From: Prevotellaceae bacterium UBA4361
GTDB lineage: Bacteria; Bacteroidota; Bacteroidia; Bacteroidales; Bacteroidaceae
NCBI GenBank assembly: GCA_002393575.1
Contig: DGSN01000037.1
Location: 50,054 to 114,053, forward strand
DNA length: 64,000 nucleotides
Direction of reading: 5' to 3'
Shown here: piece by piece, positions 16,060 to 24,642 of the stretch
Numbering within the stretch: the first letter of the stretch is position 1
Layout of the letters: the number at the start of each line of letters is the position of its first letter
The notes under the pieces: generated by a model
The model's input: the letters and a program-made list of their open reading frames with translations, nothing else
The model's database searches: none
What the model was told of the DNA's origin: nothing
Translations under genes and position numbers: made by a program

Positions 16060-17454
16060 ATGAGTTTAATCAAATCTATTTCTGGTATTCGCGGAACCAT
16101 CGGTGGCAGAGCCGGTGAAGGACTTAATCCGCTCGACATTGTGAAGTTTACTTCTGCCTACGCTACTCTGATTCGCCGTACTACAAAGATTGACACCAAC
16201 AAGATTGTGGTGGGTCGCGATGCTCGTATTTCGGGCGAAATGGTGAAAAACGTGGTGTGTGGCACTCTGATGGGCATGGGCTTCGACGTGGTTAATATCG
16301 GTTTGGCTACTACTCCTACCACCGAAATTGCTGTGACGATGGAAGGTGCTTGTGGTGGTATCATCATCACTGCCAGCCACAACCCTCGTCATTGGAATGC
16401 GCTCAAGTTGCTCAACGAGAAGGGTGAATTCCTCAATGCTGCCGAGGGCAACGAAGTGCTTCGCATTGCTGAAGCTGAGGATTTCGACTTTGCCGATGTG
16501 GACCATCTGGGCAAGTATATCGAAGATAACACATACAATCAGAAGCACATCGACATGGTGCTGGGACTGAAGCTCGTGGACGTGGAGGCTATCAAGGCAG
16601 CACATTTCCGTGTGGCTTTCGACTCCATCAACTCGGTGGGTGGCATCATCCTGCCTGAACTGTTCAAGGCTCTTGGCGTGGAGAAGGTTACTCCGCTCTA
16701 TGATGACCCTTCGGGCGACTTCCAGCACAATCCTGAGCCATTGGAGAAGAACCTCTCCGACATCATGGCATTGATGGCAAAGGGTGGACACGACGTGGGT
16801 TTCGTGGTGGACCCAGACGTTGACCGTCTTGCTTTCATCCAGGAAGATGGCAAAATGTATGGTGAGGAATACACGCTCGTGACGGTTTCGGACTACATCT
16901 TGAAGCACACACCAGGCAACACGGTGAGCAACCTCAGTTCTACTCGTGCTCTCCGCGATGTCACTCAGAAGTATGGTGCTGAGTACAACGCAGCAGCAGT
17001 GGGTGAGGTGAATGTGGTGACGAAGATGAAGGAAACGGGTGCTGTGATTGGTGGTGAAGGCAATGGTGGAGTGATTTATCCAGAAGCTCATTACGGTCGT
17101 GATGCCTTGGTGGGTATTGCCCTCTTCCTCAGCCATTTGGCTCATGAGAAGAAGAGCGTGAGTGAACTCCGTGCCACTTATCCTAACTATTGCATTGCCA
17201 AGAACCGCATCGACCTCGAACCATCGACTGACGTGGATGCTATCCTCGCTAAGGTGAAGGAACTCTACGGACAGGAGAAGGACGTGACCGTGAACGACAT
17301 TGACGGTGTGAAGCTCGACTTCCCTGACAAGTGGGTTCACCTCCGCAAGTCGAACACTGAGCCAATCATCCGCGTGTATAGTGAGGCAAGCACGGAAGAG
17401 GCTGCCGACGAGATTGGCAAGAAAATCATGGAAGTAGTGAAGTCAATGAGCTGA
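16060..17454 (+). CDS. Phosphoglucosamine/phosphomannomutase family protein
   Basis: 464 residues, typical of the alpha-D-phosphohexomutase family. It has the N-terminal GIRGTIGG motif, the phosphoserine loop IIITASHNPRHWNALK (serine at about residue 105), the metal-binding DPDVDRLAF (about 252) and the sugar-binding GGEGNGGVIYP (about 335), then the C-terminal phosphate-binding RKSNTEPIIRVYSEA. It interconverts 1- and 6-phosphates of glucosamine, mannose or glucose for cell-envelope sugars; the Bacteroidales versions are often annotated GlmM. It follows the DUF4827 lipoprotein and precedes a SIMPL protein. Confidence 0.88.
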   Translation: MSLIKSISGIRGTIGGRAGEGLNPLDIVKFTSAYATLIRRTTKIDTNKIVVGRDARISGEMVKNVVCGTLMGMGFDVVNIGLATTPTTEIAVTMEGACGGIIITASHNPRHWNALKLLNEKGEFLNAAEGNEVLRIAEAEDFDFADVDHLGKYIEDNTYNQKHIDMVLGLKLVDVEAIKAAHFRVAFDSINSVGGIILPELFKALGVEKVTPLYDDPSGDFQHNPEPLEKNLSDIMALMAKGGHDVGFVVDPDVDRLAFIQEDGKMYGEEYTLVTVSDYILKHTPGNTVSNLSSTRALRDVTQKYGAEYNAAAVGEVNVVTKMKETGAVIGGEGNGGVIYPEAHYGRDALVGIALFLSHLAHEKKSVSELRATYPNYCIAKNRIDLEPSTDVDAILAKVKELYGQEKDVTVNDIDGVKLDFPDKWVHLRKSNTEPIIRVYSEASTEEAADEIGKKIMEVVKSMS

Positions 17455-17461
17455 CCAGATA

Positions 17462-17557
17462 AATGAAGAATGAAGAATGTAGAATGAAGAATGAAAATTA
17501 CATTTTCCACTAACAAGGTAAAATACATTCTTCATTCTTAATTCTTCATTCTTAATT
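17462..17557. repeat. Family D inverted repeat, copy 3
   Basis: GAATGAAGAATGTAGAATGA arm, a TTACATTTTCCACTAACAAG centre, then ATTCTTCATTCTTAATTC. It lies between the mutase and SIMPL genes. Confidence 0.8.
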
Positions 17558-17575
17558 ATAAATTAAAGTAAGTGT

Positions 17576-18292
17576 ATGGAAAAGAAAAGTAGTATTATTT
17601 CTGCTTCCATCTTGGCATTGGGTATTGTCATCATGGGATTTTGCCTCAAGGCAGGCATCGACAACTTTGTGAACAAAGGTCGTAATGTGGAAGTGAAGGG
17701 TTTGGCAGAGCGTGAAGTGGAAGCCAATAAGGTGACGTGGCCTATCACACTGAAGGAGACTGGCAACGAAATCCAGACGCTCTACTCAACAATCAATGCA
17801 AAAACGGCAACCGTGAAGAAGTTCTTGACTGATAATGGCATCAAGAGCGATGAAATATCAGTCAATCCACCTATCGTGAACGACTATAAGACGGCTGGCG
17901 CTTATCAGCAGGATGTGAAATATCGCTACACCATCACTTCCAGTTTGACCGTGGTTTCGAAGGATGTGAAGAAAGTGCGCGACTTGATTTCCCGTCAGGG
18001 AGAACTTGTTGCTCAGGACATTGCCATCGATTACGGTAGCGACTGGGACAATCGTTCGAAAATCACATACGAATACACTGACTTCAAGAAGATGAAGCCA
18101 GAAATGGTGGCTGAGGCTATCGAGAATGCGCAGAAGACCGCTGAACAGTTTGCCAAGAACAGCAATAGCAAGCTCGACAAGATTGTGGCTGCCGACCAGG
18201 GTTCGTTTGAAATTGTGGACCGCGACGAAAGCACTCCTTACATCAAGAACATCCGCGTGGTGTCGCACATCACTTATTCATTGAAGAACTAA
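17576..18292 (+). CDS. SIMPL (DUF541) domain protein
   Basis: 238 residues. An N-terminal hydrophobic segment (about 7-24, SIISASILALGIVIMGFCL) serves as a signal anchor. The SIMPL core follows: VEVKGLAEREVEANKVTWPI, FLTDNGIKSDEISVNPPIV, and the C-terminal NIRVVSHITYSLKN. The family is found in the periplasm of Gram-negative bacteria; reported links are to oxidative stress and interleukin-1 signalling in mammals, with no clear bacterial reaction. Family D repeats bound the gene on both sides. Confidence 0.85.
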   Translation: MEKKSSIISASILALGIVIMGFCLKAGIDNFVNKGRNVEVKGLAEREVEANKVTWPITLKETGNEIQTLYSTINAKTATVKKFLTDNGIKSDEISVNPPIVNDYKTAGAYQQDVKYRYTITSSLTVVSKDVKKVRDLISRQGELVAQDIAIDYGSDWDNRSKITYEYTDFKKMKPEMVAEAIENAQKTAEQFAKNSNSKLDKIVAADQGSFEIVDRDESTPYIKNIRVVSHITYSLKN

Positions 18293-18301
18293 ACGATAAT
18301 A

Positions 18302-18388
18302 ATTAAGAATGAAGAATGTAGAATGAAGAATGCATTTTACTCAAGTACTCAGAGTAACTTTCATTCTTCATTCTACATTCTTCATTTT
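18302..18388. repeat. Family D inverted repeat, copy 4
   Basis: Arms GAATGAAGAATGTAGAATGA and ATTCTTCATTCTACATTC, with a core TTTACTCAAGTACTCAGAGT that holds the paired TTACTC/GAGTAA. Confidence 0.8.
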
Positions 18389-18389
18389 T

Positions 18390-18437
18390 CACTCTACTCC
18401 CCTCGCCCTTTGGAGAGGGGTTGGGGGTGAGGCTTTT
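18390..18437. repeat. Family B palindromic repeat, copy 2
   Basis: Differs from copy 1 (2994-3045) by a single base in the main stem-loop (GGGGTTGGGGG against GGGGCTGGGGG). It directly abuts family D copy 4 and ends about 17 bp before ATG 18455. Confidence 0.8.
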
Positions 18438-18454
18438 TCATTTTTTTATATCCT

Positions 18455-19369
18455 ATGCAAATCGAATTATCCTATTTGTTAGGCCCACTCATGGGTGGTA
18501 TCATTGGTTATGTGACGAACTATCTTGCCATCCGCATGATGTTCCGACCTCACCAGCCTAAACATATCTTTGGTAAGCGTATTCCTTTCACACCTGGTAT
18601 TATTCCTAAGGAACGTTTCCGCATCGCCGAGGCAGTGGGCGACTCCATCAGCGAGAACTTGATGAACAAGGAGGTGCTGGCGAAGAACCTTCTTTCGGAG
18701 GAAATGCTCGGAAAGATTGGTGAGAGTTACGACACATTCGTTTCCACTCAAAAGAAGAACAGGGAAACGCTGCGCGAATTCTTGGCGCATTATCTGCCTG
18801 CATCCGACATCGATGCTATTCAGGCAGACACGAGCACAGAACTGGCGTTGCAGTTGCACACACGCTTGTCCGATTCTGAATTGGGTAGCGTGATGGCACA
18901 TGCCGTGATAGAGCATGTGATGACGAAAATGAGTAGCGGTGTGATGGGTTTCTTGGGTGCAGATAAGTTCCTTTCTTTCTTGGAAGGTCCTGCCGAGCAT
19001 CAGTTGGAAAAGCACATCAATCAGATTATCGCCAACAATTCAGAGGAAATCATTTCGAATTTCGTTGCTCAGGAATCCAATCATTTGCTCGATACGCCTG
19101 TTTGTGATTTGCTCAAAGACCACGACGAGCAAATCGTTCAGCTTCGTCACATACTTTTGGAAGGTTATACCACTATCATCACAACTCACCTTCCAAAGAT
19201 TCTCTCCACACTCGACATCAGTAAGATTATCCGCGACCGCATCAACGAAATGGATATGATGGAAACGGAAAAGATTATTCTTGATGTGATGAGTAAGGAA
19301 CTCAATGCCATCGTCTGGCTCGGTGCCCTCCTTGGCTGCATCATTGGCACCGTGAACAGCTTTGTATAA
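18455..19369 (+). CDS. DUF445 family membrane protein
   Basis: 304 residues. An N-terminal membrane segment with the family hallmark GPLMGGIIGYVTNYLAIRMM and the FRPHQPKHIFG-FTPGIIPKER region are followed by a long helical, probably periplasmic middle and a C-terminal membrane segment (IVWLGALLGCIIGTVNSFV). This arrangement and length match the YheB/DUF445 proteins, which are inner-membrane proteins of unknown role. The gene begins just after a family B palindrome and ends just before a family D repeat. Confidence 0.87.
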   Translation: MQIELSYLLGPLMGGIIGYVTNYLAIRMMFRPHQPKHIFGKRIPFTPGIIPKERFRIAEAVGDSISENLMNKEVLAKNLLSEEMLGKIGESYDTFVSTQKKNRETLREFLAHYLPASDIDAIQADTSTELALQLHTRLSDSELGSVMAHAVIEHVMTKMSSGVMGFLGADKFLSFLEGPAEHQLEKHINQIIANNSEEIISNFVAQESNHLLDTPVCDLLKDHDEQIVQLRHILLEGYTTIITTHLPKILSTLDISKIIRDRINEMDMMETEKIILDVMSKELNAIVWLGALLGCIIGTVNSFV

Positions 19370-19372
19370 ATT

Positions 19373-19490
19373 TAGAATGAAGAATGTAGAATGAAGAATA
19401 AAAATTACTTAGGCTAAAATACATTCTTCATTCTTCATTCTACATTCTTCATTTTATTATTCTTCATTCTTCATTCTACATTCTTCATTT
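19373..19490. repeat. Family D inverted repeat, copy 5
   Basis: Left arm GAATGAAGAATGTAGAATGA, centre AAAATTACTTAGGCTAAAAT, and a doubled right arm of ATTCTTCATTCTACATTC units. It lies between the convergent DUF445 and superoxide dismutase genes, so it could also help end transcription. Confidence 0.75.
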
Positions 19491-19492
19491 AT

Positions 19493-20068
19493 TTATAACC
19501 TTTGGTTGACGACCTCCCAGTTGATGAGTTGCCAGATGGCAGCGAGGTGGTCGGCACGACGGTTCTGGTAATCCACGTAGTAGGCGTGCTCCCATACATC
19601 GAATGTGAGCAAAGGGCGGAGTCCGCGAGTGACAGGGTTCTGTGCGTTTTGCTCTTGGGTGATGACGAGTTTGCCTTCAGCATCGGCAGAAAGCCAAACC
19701 CATCCCGAACCGAAAAGCGTTGTTCCTTTCTGTGTGAATTCTTTTTGGAAAGCTTCGAAACTTCCGAACTGTGCTTCAATGGCTTGGGCAATCTTGCCTG
19801 TCGGACGATTGTCGGCTTGTGGAGCGCGGAGAGCCTGGAAGTAGAGATTGTGGTTGAGGATTTGTCCTGCATTGTTGAAGATGCCTCCTTCTGCTTTCTT
19901 CACGATTTCTTCGAGCGGAAGGTCTTCGAAACCACTACCAGGCAACGTTGCATTGAGATTGTTTACGTAGGTTTGCAAGTGCTTTCCGTGGTGGAAAGCG
20001 ATGGTGTCAGCACTGATGACTGGCTGGAGCGCATCGGGTGCGAAAGGTAGGGTGATAAGGGTAAACAT
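19493..20068 (-). CDS. sodB: Iron/manganese superoxide dismutase
   Basis: 191 residues, the usual SodB size. Metal ligands fit: histidine in TIAFHHGKHLQTYVNNL, histidine in GQILNHNLYFQAL, and aspartate and histidine in DVWEHAYYVDYQNRR. The motif FGSGWVWLSAD is also family-typical. It converts superoxide to oxygen and peroxide in the cytoplasm; anaerobic Bacteroidales commonly carry one such cambialistic enzyme. Start ATG 20066-20068. No clear promoter was found in the 84 bp upstream. Confidence 0.95.
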   Translation of the reverse strand: MFTLITLPFAPDALQPVISADTIAFHHGKHLQTYVNNLNATLPGSGFEDLPLEEIVKKAEGGIFNNAGQILNHNLYFQALRAPQADNRPTGKIAQAIEAQFGSFEAFQKEFTQKGTTLFGSGWVWLSADAEGKLVITQEQNAQNPVTRGLRPLLTFDVWEHAYYVDYQNRRADHLAAIWQLINWEVVNQRL

Positions 20069-20152
20069 GAAAGTGAAAAGTTAAAAGTGAAAAATTAAAA
20101 AAAGTTTCCCCAAAAATCTATTCGAGTAGAGGTTTGGAGAAATCTGTGTTTT

Positions 20153-20878
20153 TTATTGATATTTTTCTTCTAAATCGCCGTGAATGACATCGAACACTTC
20201 TTGCATGAGGATGCGAGTCGGCTTGCCCTTTCGGTCTTCAGCAATGATAGGGCGATGAACCGTGAGACTGATGGGATGGCGAGTGACGGAGTAGGCATTG
20301 CGACTGAAGATATCGAACGAACCGTTGATGGTGAGAGGAACGATGGGGAGTCCGATTTCGTTGGCAAGGGTGAAAGCACCCTTTTTGAATTCCCCCATCT
20401 GTCCGTTATGGGTGCGTGTTCCTTCGGGGAAGATGACCATCGACATGCCTTCGCGCAAGGTTTCCTGTGCCTGAACGACCGTCTTCTGCATGGAGGCACG
20501 ACTGTCGCCTACGTAGATGTGTCCCGACTTCTCGCAAGCAAGTCCTACAAATGGTATTTTGCGGAGATACTCCTTCATCATCCACTTGAAGTTATGCCCC
20601 AGATAGCCATAGATGAGGAAGATGTCGAAGTAGCCTTGATGATTGGCAAGGAACACGTATGACTGATGCGCGTCGATGAGTTGTTTGCCTTCTGTCTTTA
20701 CAGGAATGAGGAAAACCCACAGCGTGAAGCGTGACCACCACTTGGGCAGGTAGTAACCGATATAGACTGAATCGCCGCAGAAGGCTGCAATGGTGACACA
20801 GATGGCCACGACGATGGTGACTACGAGAAAGAGTGGGAGAGCTATGAGGAATGAATAGAGTTTATATAGGATGTTCAT
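20153..20878 (-). CDS. 1-acylglycerol-3-phosphate acyltransferase (PlsC family)
   Basis: 241 residues from ATG 20878; a longer frame upstream runs into low-complexity DNA and is not favoured. An N-terminal membrane anchor (about 8-35) precedes the acyltransferase motifs: NHQGYFD (NHxxxxD, catalytic), VGDSRASMQKT, FPEGTRTHNGQM and VPLTINGSFD. The family transfers a fatty acyl group to lysophosphatidic acid or a related lipid at the inner membrane. It is the last gene of the apparent minus-strand run beginning at 25382; the spacing of about 90 bp to the previous gene leaves a separate promoter possible. Confidence 0.88.
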   Translation of the reverse strand: MNILYKLYSFLIALPLFLVVTIVVAICVTIAAFCGDSVYIGYYLPKWWSRFTLWVFLIPVKTEGKQLIDAHQSYVFLANHQGYFDIFLIYGYLGHNFKWMMKEYLRKIPFVGLACEKSGHIYVGDSRASMQKTVVQAQETLREGMSMVIFPEGTRTHNGQMGEFKKGAFTLANEIGLPIVPLTINGSFDIFSRNAYSVTRHPISLTVHRPIIAEDRKGKPTRILMQEVFDVIHGDLEEKYQ

Positions 20879-20968
20879 GAAGAGTGATGAATGATGAAAA
20901 GTACAAAGAAGTACAAAGTACAAAAGACAAAGTACAAAGGCATAGAAGGTCAAAGGTGAGCCCAGACC

Positions 20969-22291
20969 TTAGTGCGTTTGAGGGCTTTTTCTCAGTGTGA
21001 TGACATTCACTTCAGGCCATGCTCCGAAACGGAATGGGAGGAAGATGGTGCCGATGCCGTCGGACACGCAGATGATTTGGGAACCATGAGAATAGGCTCC
21101 CGACCACTCGGTGTAGCGTGATGCCACAGGCGACCATCCGAACAACTTGAATTGTCCGCCGTGGGTGTGTCCCGAAAGAGTGAGGTCGATATTTGTTTCT
21201 GGCAACACGTTGCGCCGCCAGTGTGTTGGGTCGTGCGTGATGAGAACGGAGAAGGTGTGGTTCAGGGTGGAATCCGACGAATACACACCTTGTAGTCCTC
21301 TTGAAGCCTTCTTGAGGTCACCCAGTGCTGGCCAAGGCGGAAGTCCGTCGTTCTCAGAACCGATGATGGCAATGGAGTCGTTGCCGCGACGGATGACATG
21401 GTTGGCGTTCTGAAGCAGTTGCCAATGTGTTTTGTGCTGTATCTGTCGGAGAGCTTGCGCATCGCGCATCTTCTCGGTTTCGGCTTGTATGATGTAGTTG
21501 CTGTAGTCGTGATTGCCCAGGATGGAAAAGACTCCGTCGGGTGCCTTGAGGGTGCCGAGGAGGGACACGTAAGGAAGTGCTTCTTCGGTTTCGTAGTTGA
21601 CGAGGTCGCCTGCAAAGAGAATCACGTCGCACTGCTGGTTGTTGATGAGATTGACGATGGTTTCCACATCCTTTTCGTGCCCATCGTTAAAGGTGCCGAG
21701 GTGTATGTCGGAGAAGAGGGCTATGCGGTAGCCGTCGAATGCGTCGGGAAGATTGCTGAAGTAGAACACTTGCTGATGCACAACGAATCTGCTACGCCCT
21801 TTGAAATAGCCGTAGCAGAGGATGATGAGGGTGCAGAGCGAAAGTGCCATAGCAAAGATACGGAGGTAGCGACGTGTTGCAAGCGAGGTGTTCGAAATGT
21901 AGCGATTGATGAGGAGTGCGATGCCATCAAAGATGGTGAAAATCGTTTTTGGCACAGTGATGAGAAGGAAGACGAAAACGAATCGCCCCACCGTCACCTG
22001 ATGGGCAGCTCGCATGTCGTCTGTGCTATAAACGATGATGAAGTAGATGAGAAGGAAAATGCTTGGCAGTAGGAAAAACAGCAGCGAGGCATGATGAATG
22101 AAGGATGGAGACTGGCGAAGACTCTGCCATGAGAGCGAAGTCTTCAGGTCGAAAGTTTTGTTTCCTGCCTTTGGTGCGTTGGTTAGTGCATCCGTTCGTT
22201 GTTGAATCCATTGGCGAAGGTACATGAAATAGATGTACACGTCGGGAATGACGAGTAGCAGGAAAAATGTTATGAGAACTCTGTCAAGCAA
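20969..22291 (-). CDS. Multi-pass membrane metallophosphoesterase with TTG start
   Basis: 440 residues: four or five membrane segments in residues 1-165, then a calcineurin-like domain with FSDIHLGTF, LFAGDLVNYE, LGNHDYS, LITHDPTHW and LSGHTHGGQFKLFG. The general class matches YkuE-like enzymes; the substrate is unknown. The only start that keeps the first membrane helix is TTG 22291; the in-frame stop of the upstream gene lies 15 bases before it and no ATG or GTG lies between. It follows the MetH-activation-like gene closely, so translation may depend on coupling. Confidence 0.85.
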   Translation of the reverse strand: MLDRVLITFFLLLVIPDVYIYFMYLRQWIQQRTDALTNAPKAGNKTFDLKTSLSWQSLRQSPSFIHHASLLFFLLPSIFLLIYFIIVYSTDDMRAAHQVTVGRFVFVFLLITVPKTIFTIFDGIALLINRYISNTSLATRRYLRIFAMALSLCTLIILCYGYFKGRSRFVVHQQVFYFSNLPDAFDGYRIALFSDIHLGTFNDGHEKDVETIVNLINNQQCDVILFAGDLVNYETEEALPYVSLLGTLKAPDGVFSILGNHDYSNYIIQAETEKMRDAQALRQIQHKTHWQLLQNANHVIRRGNDSIAIIGSENDGLPPWPALGDLKKASRGLQGVYSSDSTLNHTFSVLITHDPTHWRRNVLPETNIDLTLSGHTHGGQFKLFGWSPVASRYTEWSGAYSHGSQIICVSDGIGTIFLPFRFGAWPEVNVITLRKSPQTH

Positions 22292-22306
22292 TGTTTCGAA
22301 AGAAGA

Positions 22307-23197
22307 TTAACTGTTCATGAATTTTCGGAGTGTGTCGGCAGGCATGTGTCTGCGTCGCGCATAGTCCTGAAGTTGTTCTTCAGTGACGTGTCCGATAGAG
22401 AAGTAGCGAGCTTGTGGATGTGCGAACATCAGTCCCGAAACGGAAGCGTGAGGACGCATCATGCCGTGCTCAGTGAGGGTGACTCCGATGCTCTCGAAGG
22501 AGATGAGGCGGTCGATGAGGAAGTTGATGGATATGTCGGGTAGCGACGGATAGCCCACAGCAGGACGAATGCCTTGAAACTTCTCTTGATGGAGTTCTTC
22601 CATCGTGAGTTGTTCGTCGGGAGCATAGCCCCAAACTTCGGTTCTCACCTGTTGGTGGAGTCGTTCTGCTGCTGCCTCAGCCAGTCGGTCGAAAAGCGTC
22701 TGAGAGAGCAGCGAAGTGTAATCATCGCCCGTGGCAGGCATGGAAGTCACCGACGTGGCGAACACTCCGATGCGGTCTGCCTTCCCTTGTTCGATGGGGC
22801 GGAGGAAGTCTGCCAGGCAGAGGCAGTAACCGTCGTTGTCAGGTTGCTGCTGGCGCAGCATGGGTAGGAAGAAGTGTTCCTTCTTGTTTTCCTTATTTAA
22901 TAAGATGACGATGTCATCGCCTTGTGCATTGGCATCGAACAGTTCCACTTTGGCGTGGATGGTGGTGTAGGGAGTGAGTCGTGAGAGCTGTCGCTGTGCA
23001 TCTGCATGGAGTCGTGCCGCCTCCTTTGCTTTCGCCTGCTCCGCTAAGGGGAACGATGCCACCCAACTGGCTCGACAGGCTTCGCAGGCATGTACTTTGG
23101 CGATGCTGGCGAATTTCACTGGCAATCCCCATGCGTGGAAGAAGTAGAGCCAGTTGATGTAGTCGATGATGTCGGATATGCGGTAGCGGAGATGCAT
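22307..23197 (-). CDS. Stand-alone MetH activation-domain-like protein
   Basis: 296 residues. The sequence matches the C-terminal S-adenosylmethionine-binding reactivation domain of cobalamin-dependent methionine synthase: INWLYFFHAWGLPV near the start, FDRLAEAAAERLHQQVRTE and WGYAPDEQL, QGIRPAVGYPSLPD, and IGVTLTEHGMMRPHASVSGL followed by HPQARYFSIGHV. The pterin-, homocysteine- and cobalamin-binding domains are absent. In the family this domain enables reductive methylation of oxidised cobalamin. A separate protein implies that it serves a MetH encoded elsewhere. It is 3 bp after pyrC and 15 bp before the phosphoesterase. Confidence 0.85.
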   Translation of the reverse strand: MHLRYRISDIIDYINWLYFFHAWGLPVKFASIAKVHACEACRASWVASFPLAEQAKAKEAARLHADAQRQLSRLTPYTTIHAKVELFDANAQGDDIVILLNKENKKEHFFLPMLRQQQPDNDGYCLCLADFLRPIEQGKADRIGVFATSVTSMPATGDDYTSLLSQTLFDRLAEAAAERLHQQVRTEVWGYAPDEQLTMEELHQEKFQGIRPAVGYPSLPDISINFLIDRLISFESIGVTLTEHGMMRPHASVSGLMFAHPQARYFSIGHVTEEQLQDYARRRHMPADTLRKFMNS

Positions 23198-23200
23198 CTT

Positions 23201-24550
23201 TCATGAAGGATTGAACTGAAGCTCCATGCCTCGGATGCCATCCACCACGATGCCGTCGCTGTAGGCAGTCTTTCCGTTGACGAATGTGCGACGCACACGC
23301 CATTTGAAAGTGCGCTCATCCATTGGTGTCCAACCGCACTTGGTGTAGTAGCGTCCCTCGATGACTTTCCAGTTGGCATTAGGGTCCACCAGCACGAGGT
23401 CGGCGTAATAGCCCTTGCGGATGAATCCGCGACGGTCGATGTGGAACAGACGGGCTGGGTTGTGGCACATCAAATCGGTAATGCGCTCCACGGGGAAGTA
23501 GCCCTGGTCGGAGAGTTCCAGCATGGACACGAGGGAGAACTGAATCATTGGCATACCCGACATGGCACGTAGAGCGCCTCCTTCCTTTTCACGAAGCAGA
23601 TGGGGCGCATGGTCGGTTGCCACCACGTCGATTCGTCCCGTGGAGAGAGCGTCGCGCAGTGCTTCACGGTCGTCGATGGTCTTGATAGACGGGTTGCACT
23701 TGATTTTCGAGCCCAGTCGGTCGTAGTCTTCGTTGGAGAACATGAGGTGTGCGATGACAGCTTCAGCCGTGATGCGCTTTTCCTCAATGTTCAGATTTTC
23801 CTCGAAGAGTTCCAGCTCTTGAGCCGTGGAAATGTGAGCCACGTGGAGACGAGCCCCAGTCTGTTTTGCCAGTTGCACGGCAAACGACGAGGAGGCATAG
23901 CAAGCCTCCGCACTGCGGATGCGCGAATGGTAGCGCACAGGGAAGTCGTTCTGGCCTTTATATCGTTTGCGAAACTGCTCAATGTTCTTGTTGATGATAG
24001 ACGTGTCTTCGCAGTGCGCCATGATGAGCAGGGGGGAAGTCTCGAAGATTTTGCGGAGCGTGTCTGCATTGTCCACGAGCATGTTGCCTGTCGAACTGCC
24101 CATGAAGAGTTTCACGCCAGGCACGTGGTGAACATCGAGCGAACGAAGTGTGTTGACATTTTCGTTGGTGGCACCATAGAAGAAACTATAGTTCACACGG
24201 CTTTTCTCTGCGCCCAGCTTGAATTTCTCTTCCAGTCGTTCGAGCGTAGTTGTTGGAGGCACAGTGTTCGGCATTTCCATCACCGAAGTGACGCCACCTG
24301 CCGCTGCCGTTCGGCTTTCGGTGGCGATGTCCGCCTTGTTGGTGAGTCCTGGCTCGCGAAAATGCACGTGGTCGTCTATCACGCCAGGGAAGAGGTAGAG
24401 TTCTGTGGCATCCACCACATTGTCGAACCGTTCCGTGTTCTCAACAGCCCCTTCCAATACGTCGATGATGTATTCACCGTCGATGACGACAGAGCCGATG
24501 AATTGACGACCTTCGTTTACAATTGTTGCGTTATTTATTAGAGTGAGCAC
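23201..24550 (-). CDS. pyrC: Dihydroorotase (class I amidohydrolase)
   Basis: 449 residues. Zinc and catalytic motifs of class I dihydroorotase are present: DDHVHFREPG (first histidines), VKLFMGSST (carbamylated lysine), MAHCEDT, HVAHIST and VATDHAPH. It catalyses closure of carbamoyl aspartate to dihydroorotate in pyrimidine synthesis. The sequence is also close to allantoinase, a less likely reading. The start is GTG 24550; no in-frame ATG precedes it, and the protein begins LTLINNATIVNEG as expected. Confidence 0.9.
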   Translation of the reverse strand: MLTLINNATIVNEGRQFIGSVVIDGEYIIDVLEGAVENTERFDNVVDATELYLFPGVIDDHVHFREPGLTNKADIATESRTAAAGGVTSVMEMPNTVPPTTTLERLEEKFKLGAEKSRVNYSFFYGATNENVNTLRSLDVHHVPGVKLFMGSSTGNMLVDNADTLRKIFETSPLLIMAHCEDTSIINKNIEQFRKRYKGQNDFPVRYHSRIRSAEACYASSSFAVQLAKQTGARLHVAHISTAQELELFEENLNIEEKRITAEAVIAHLMFSNEDYDRLGSKIKCNPSIKTIDDREALRDALSTGRIDVVATDHAPHLLREKEGGALRAMSGMPMIQFSLVSMLELSDQGYFPVERITDLMCHNPARLFHIDRRGFIRKGYYADLVLVDPNANWKVIEGRYYTKCGWTPMDERTFKWRVRRTFVNGKTAYSDGIVVDGIRGMELQFNPS

Positions 24551-24572
24551 GATGATAGAATTAAGAGTAATA

Positions 24573-24642
24573 GAATGAAGAATTAAGAATGAAAACTACT
24601 CATCCTGTGAGCAGTGTAAAATGCATTCTTCATTCTTCATTT
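24573..24642. repeat. Family D inverted repeat, copy 6, overlapping the GT2 stop
   Basis: Arms GAATGAAGAATTAAGAATGA and ATTCTTCATTCTTCATTT flank a core CTACTCATCCTGTGAGCAGT. The right arm supplies the last codons (Asn-Glu-Glu) and stop of the glycosyltransferase on the minus strand. Confidence 0.8.

Noticed and set aside
16066..17340. Antisense frame over the phosphohexomutase
   Set aside because: It is a shadow of a well-conserved enzyme gene, with no promoter or recognisable domain.
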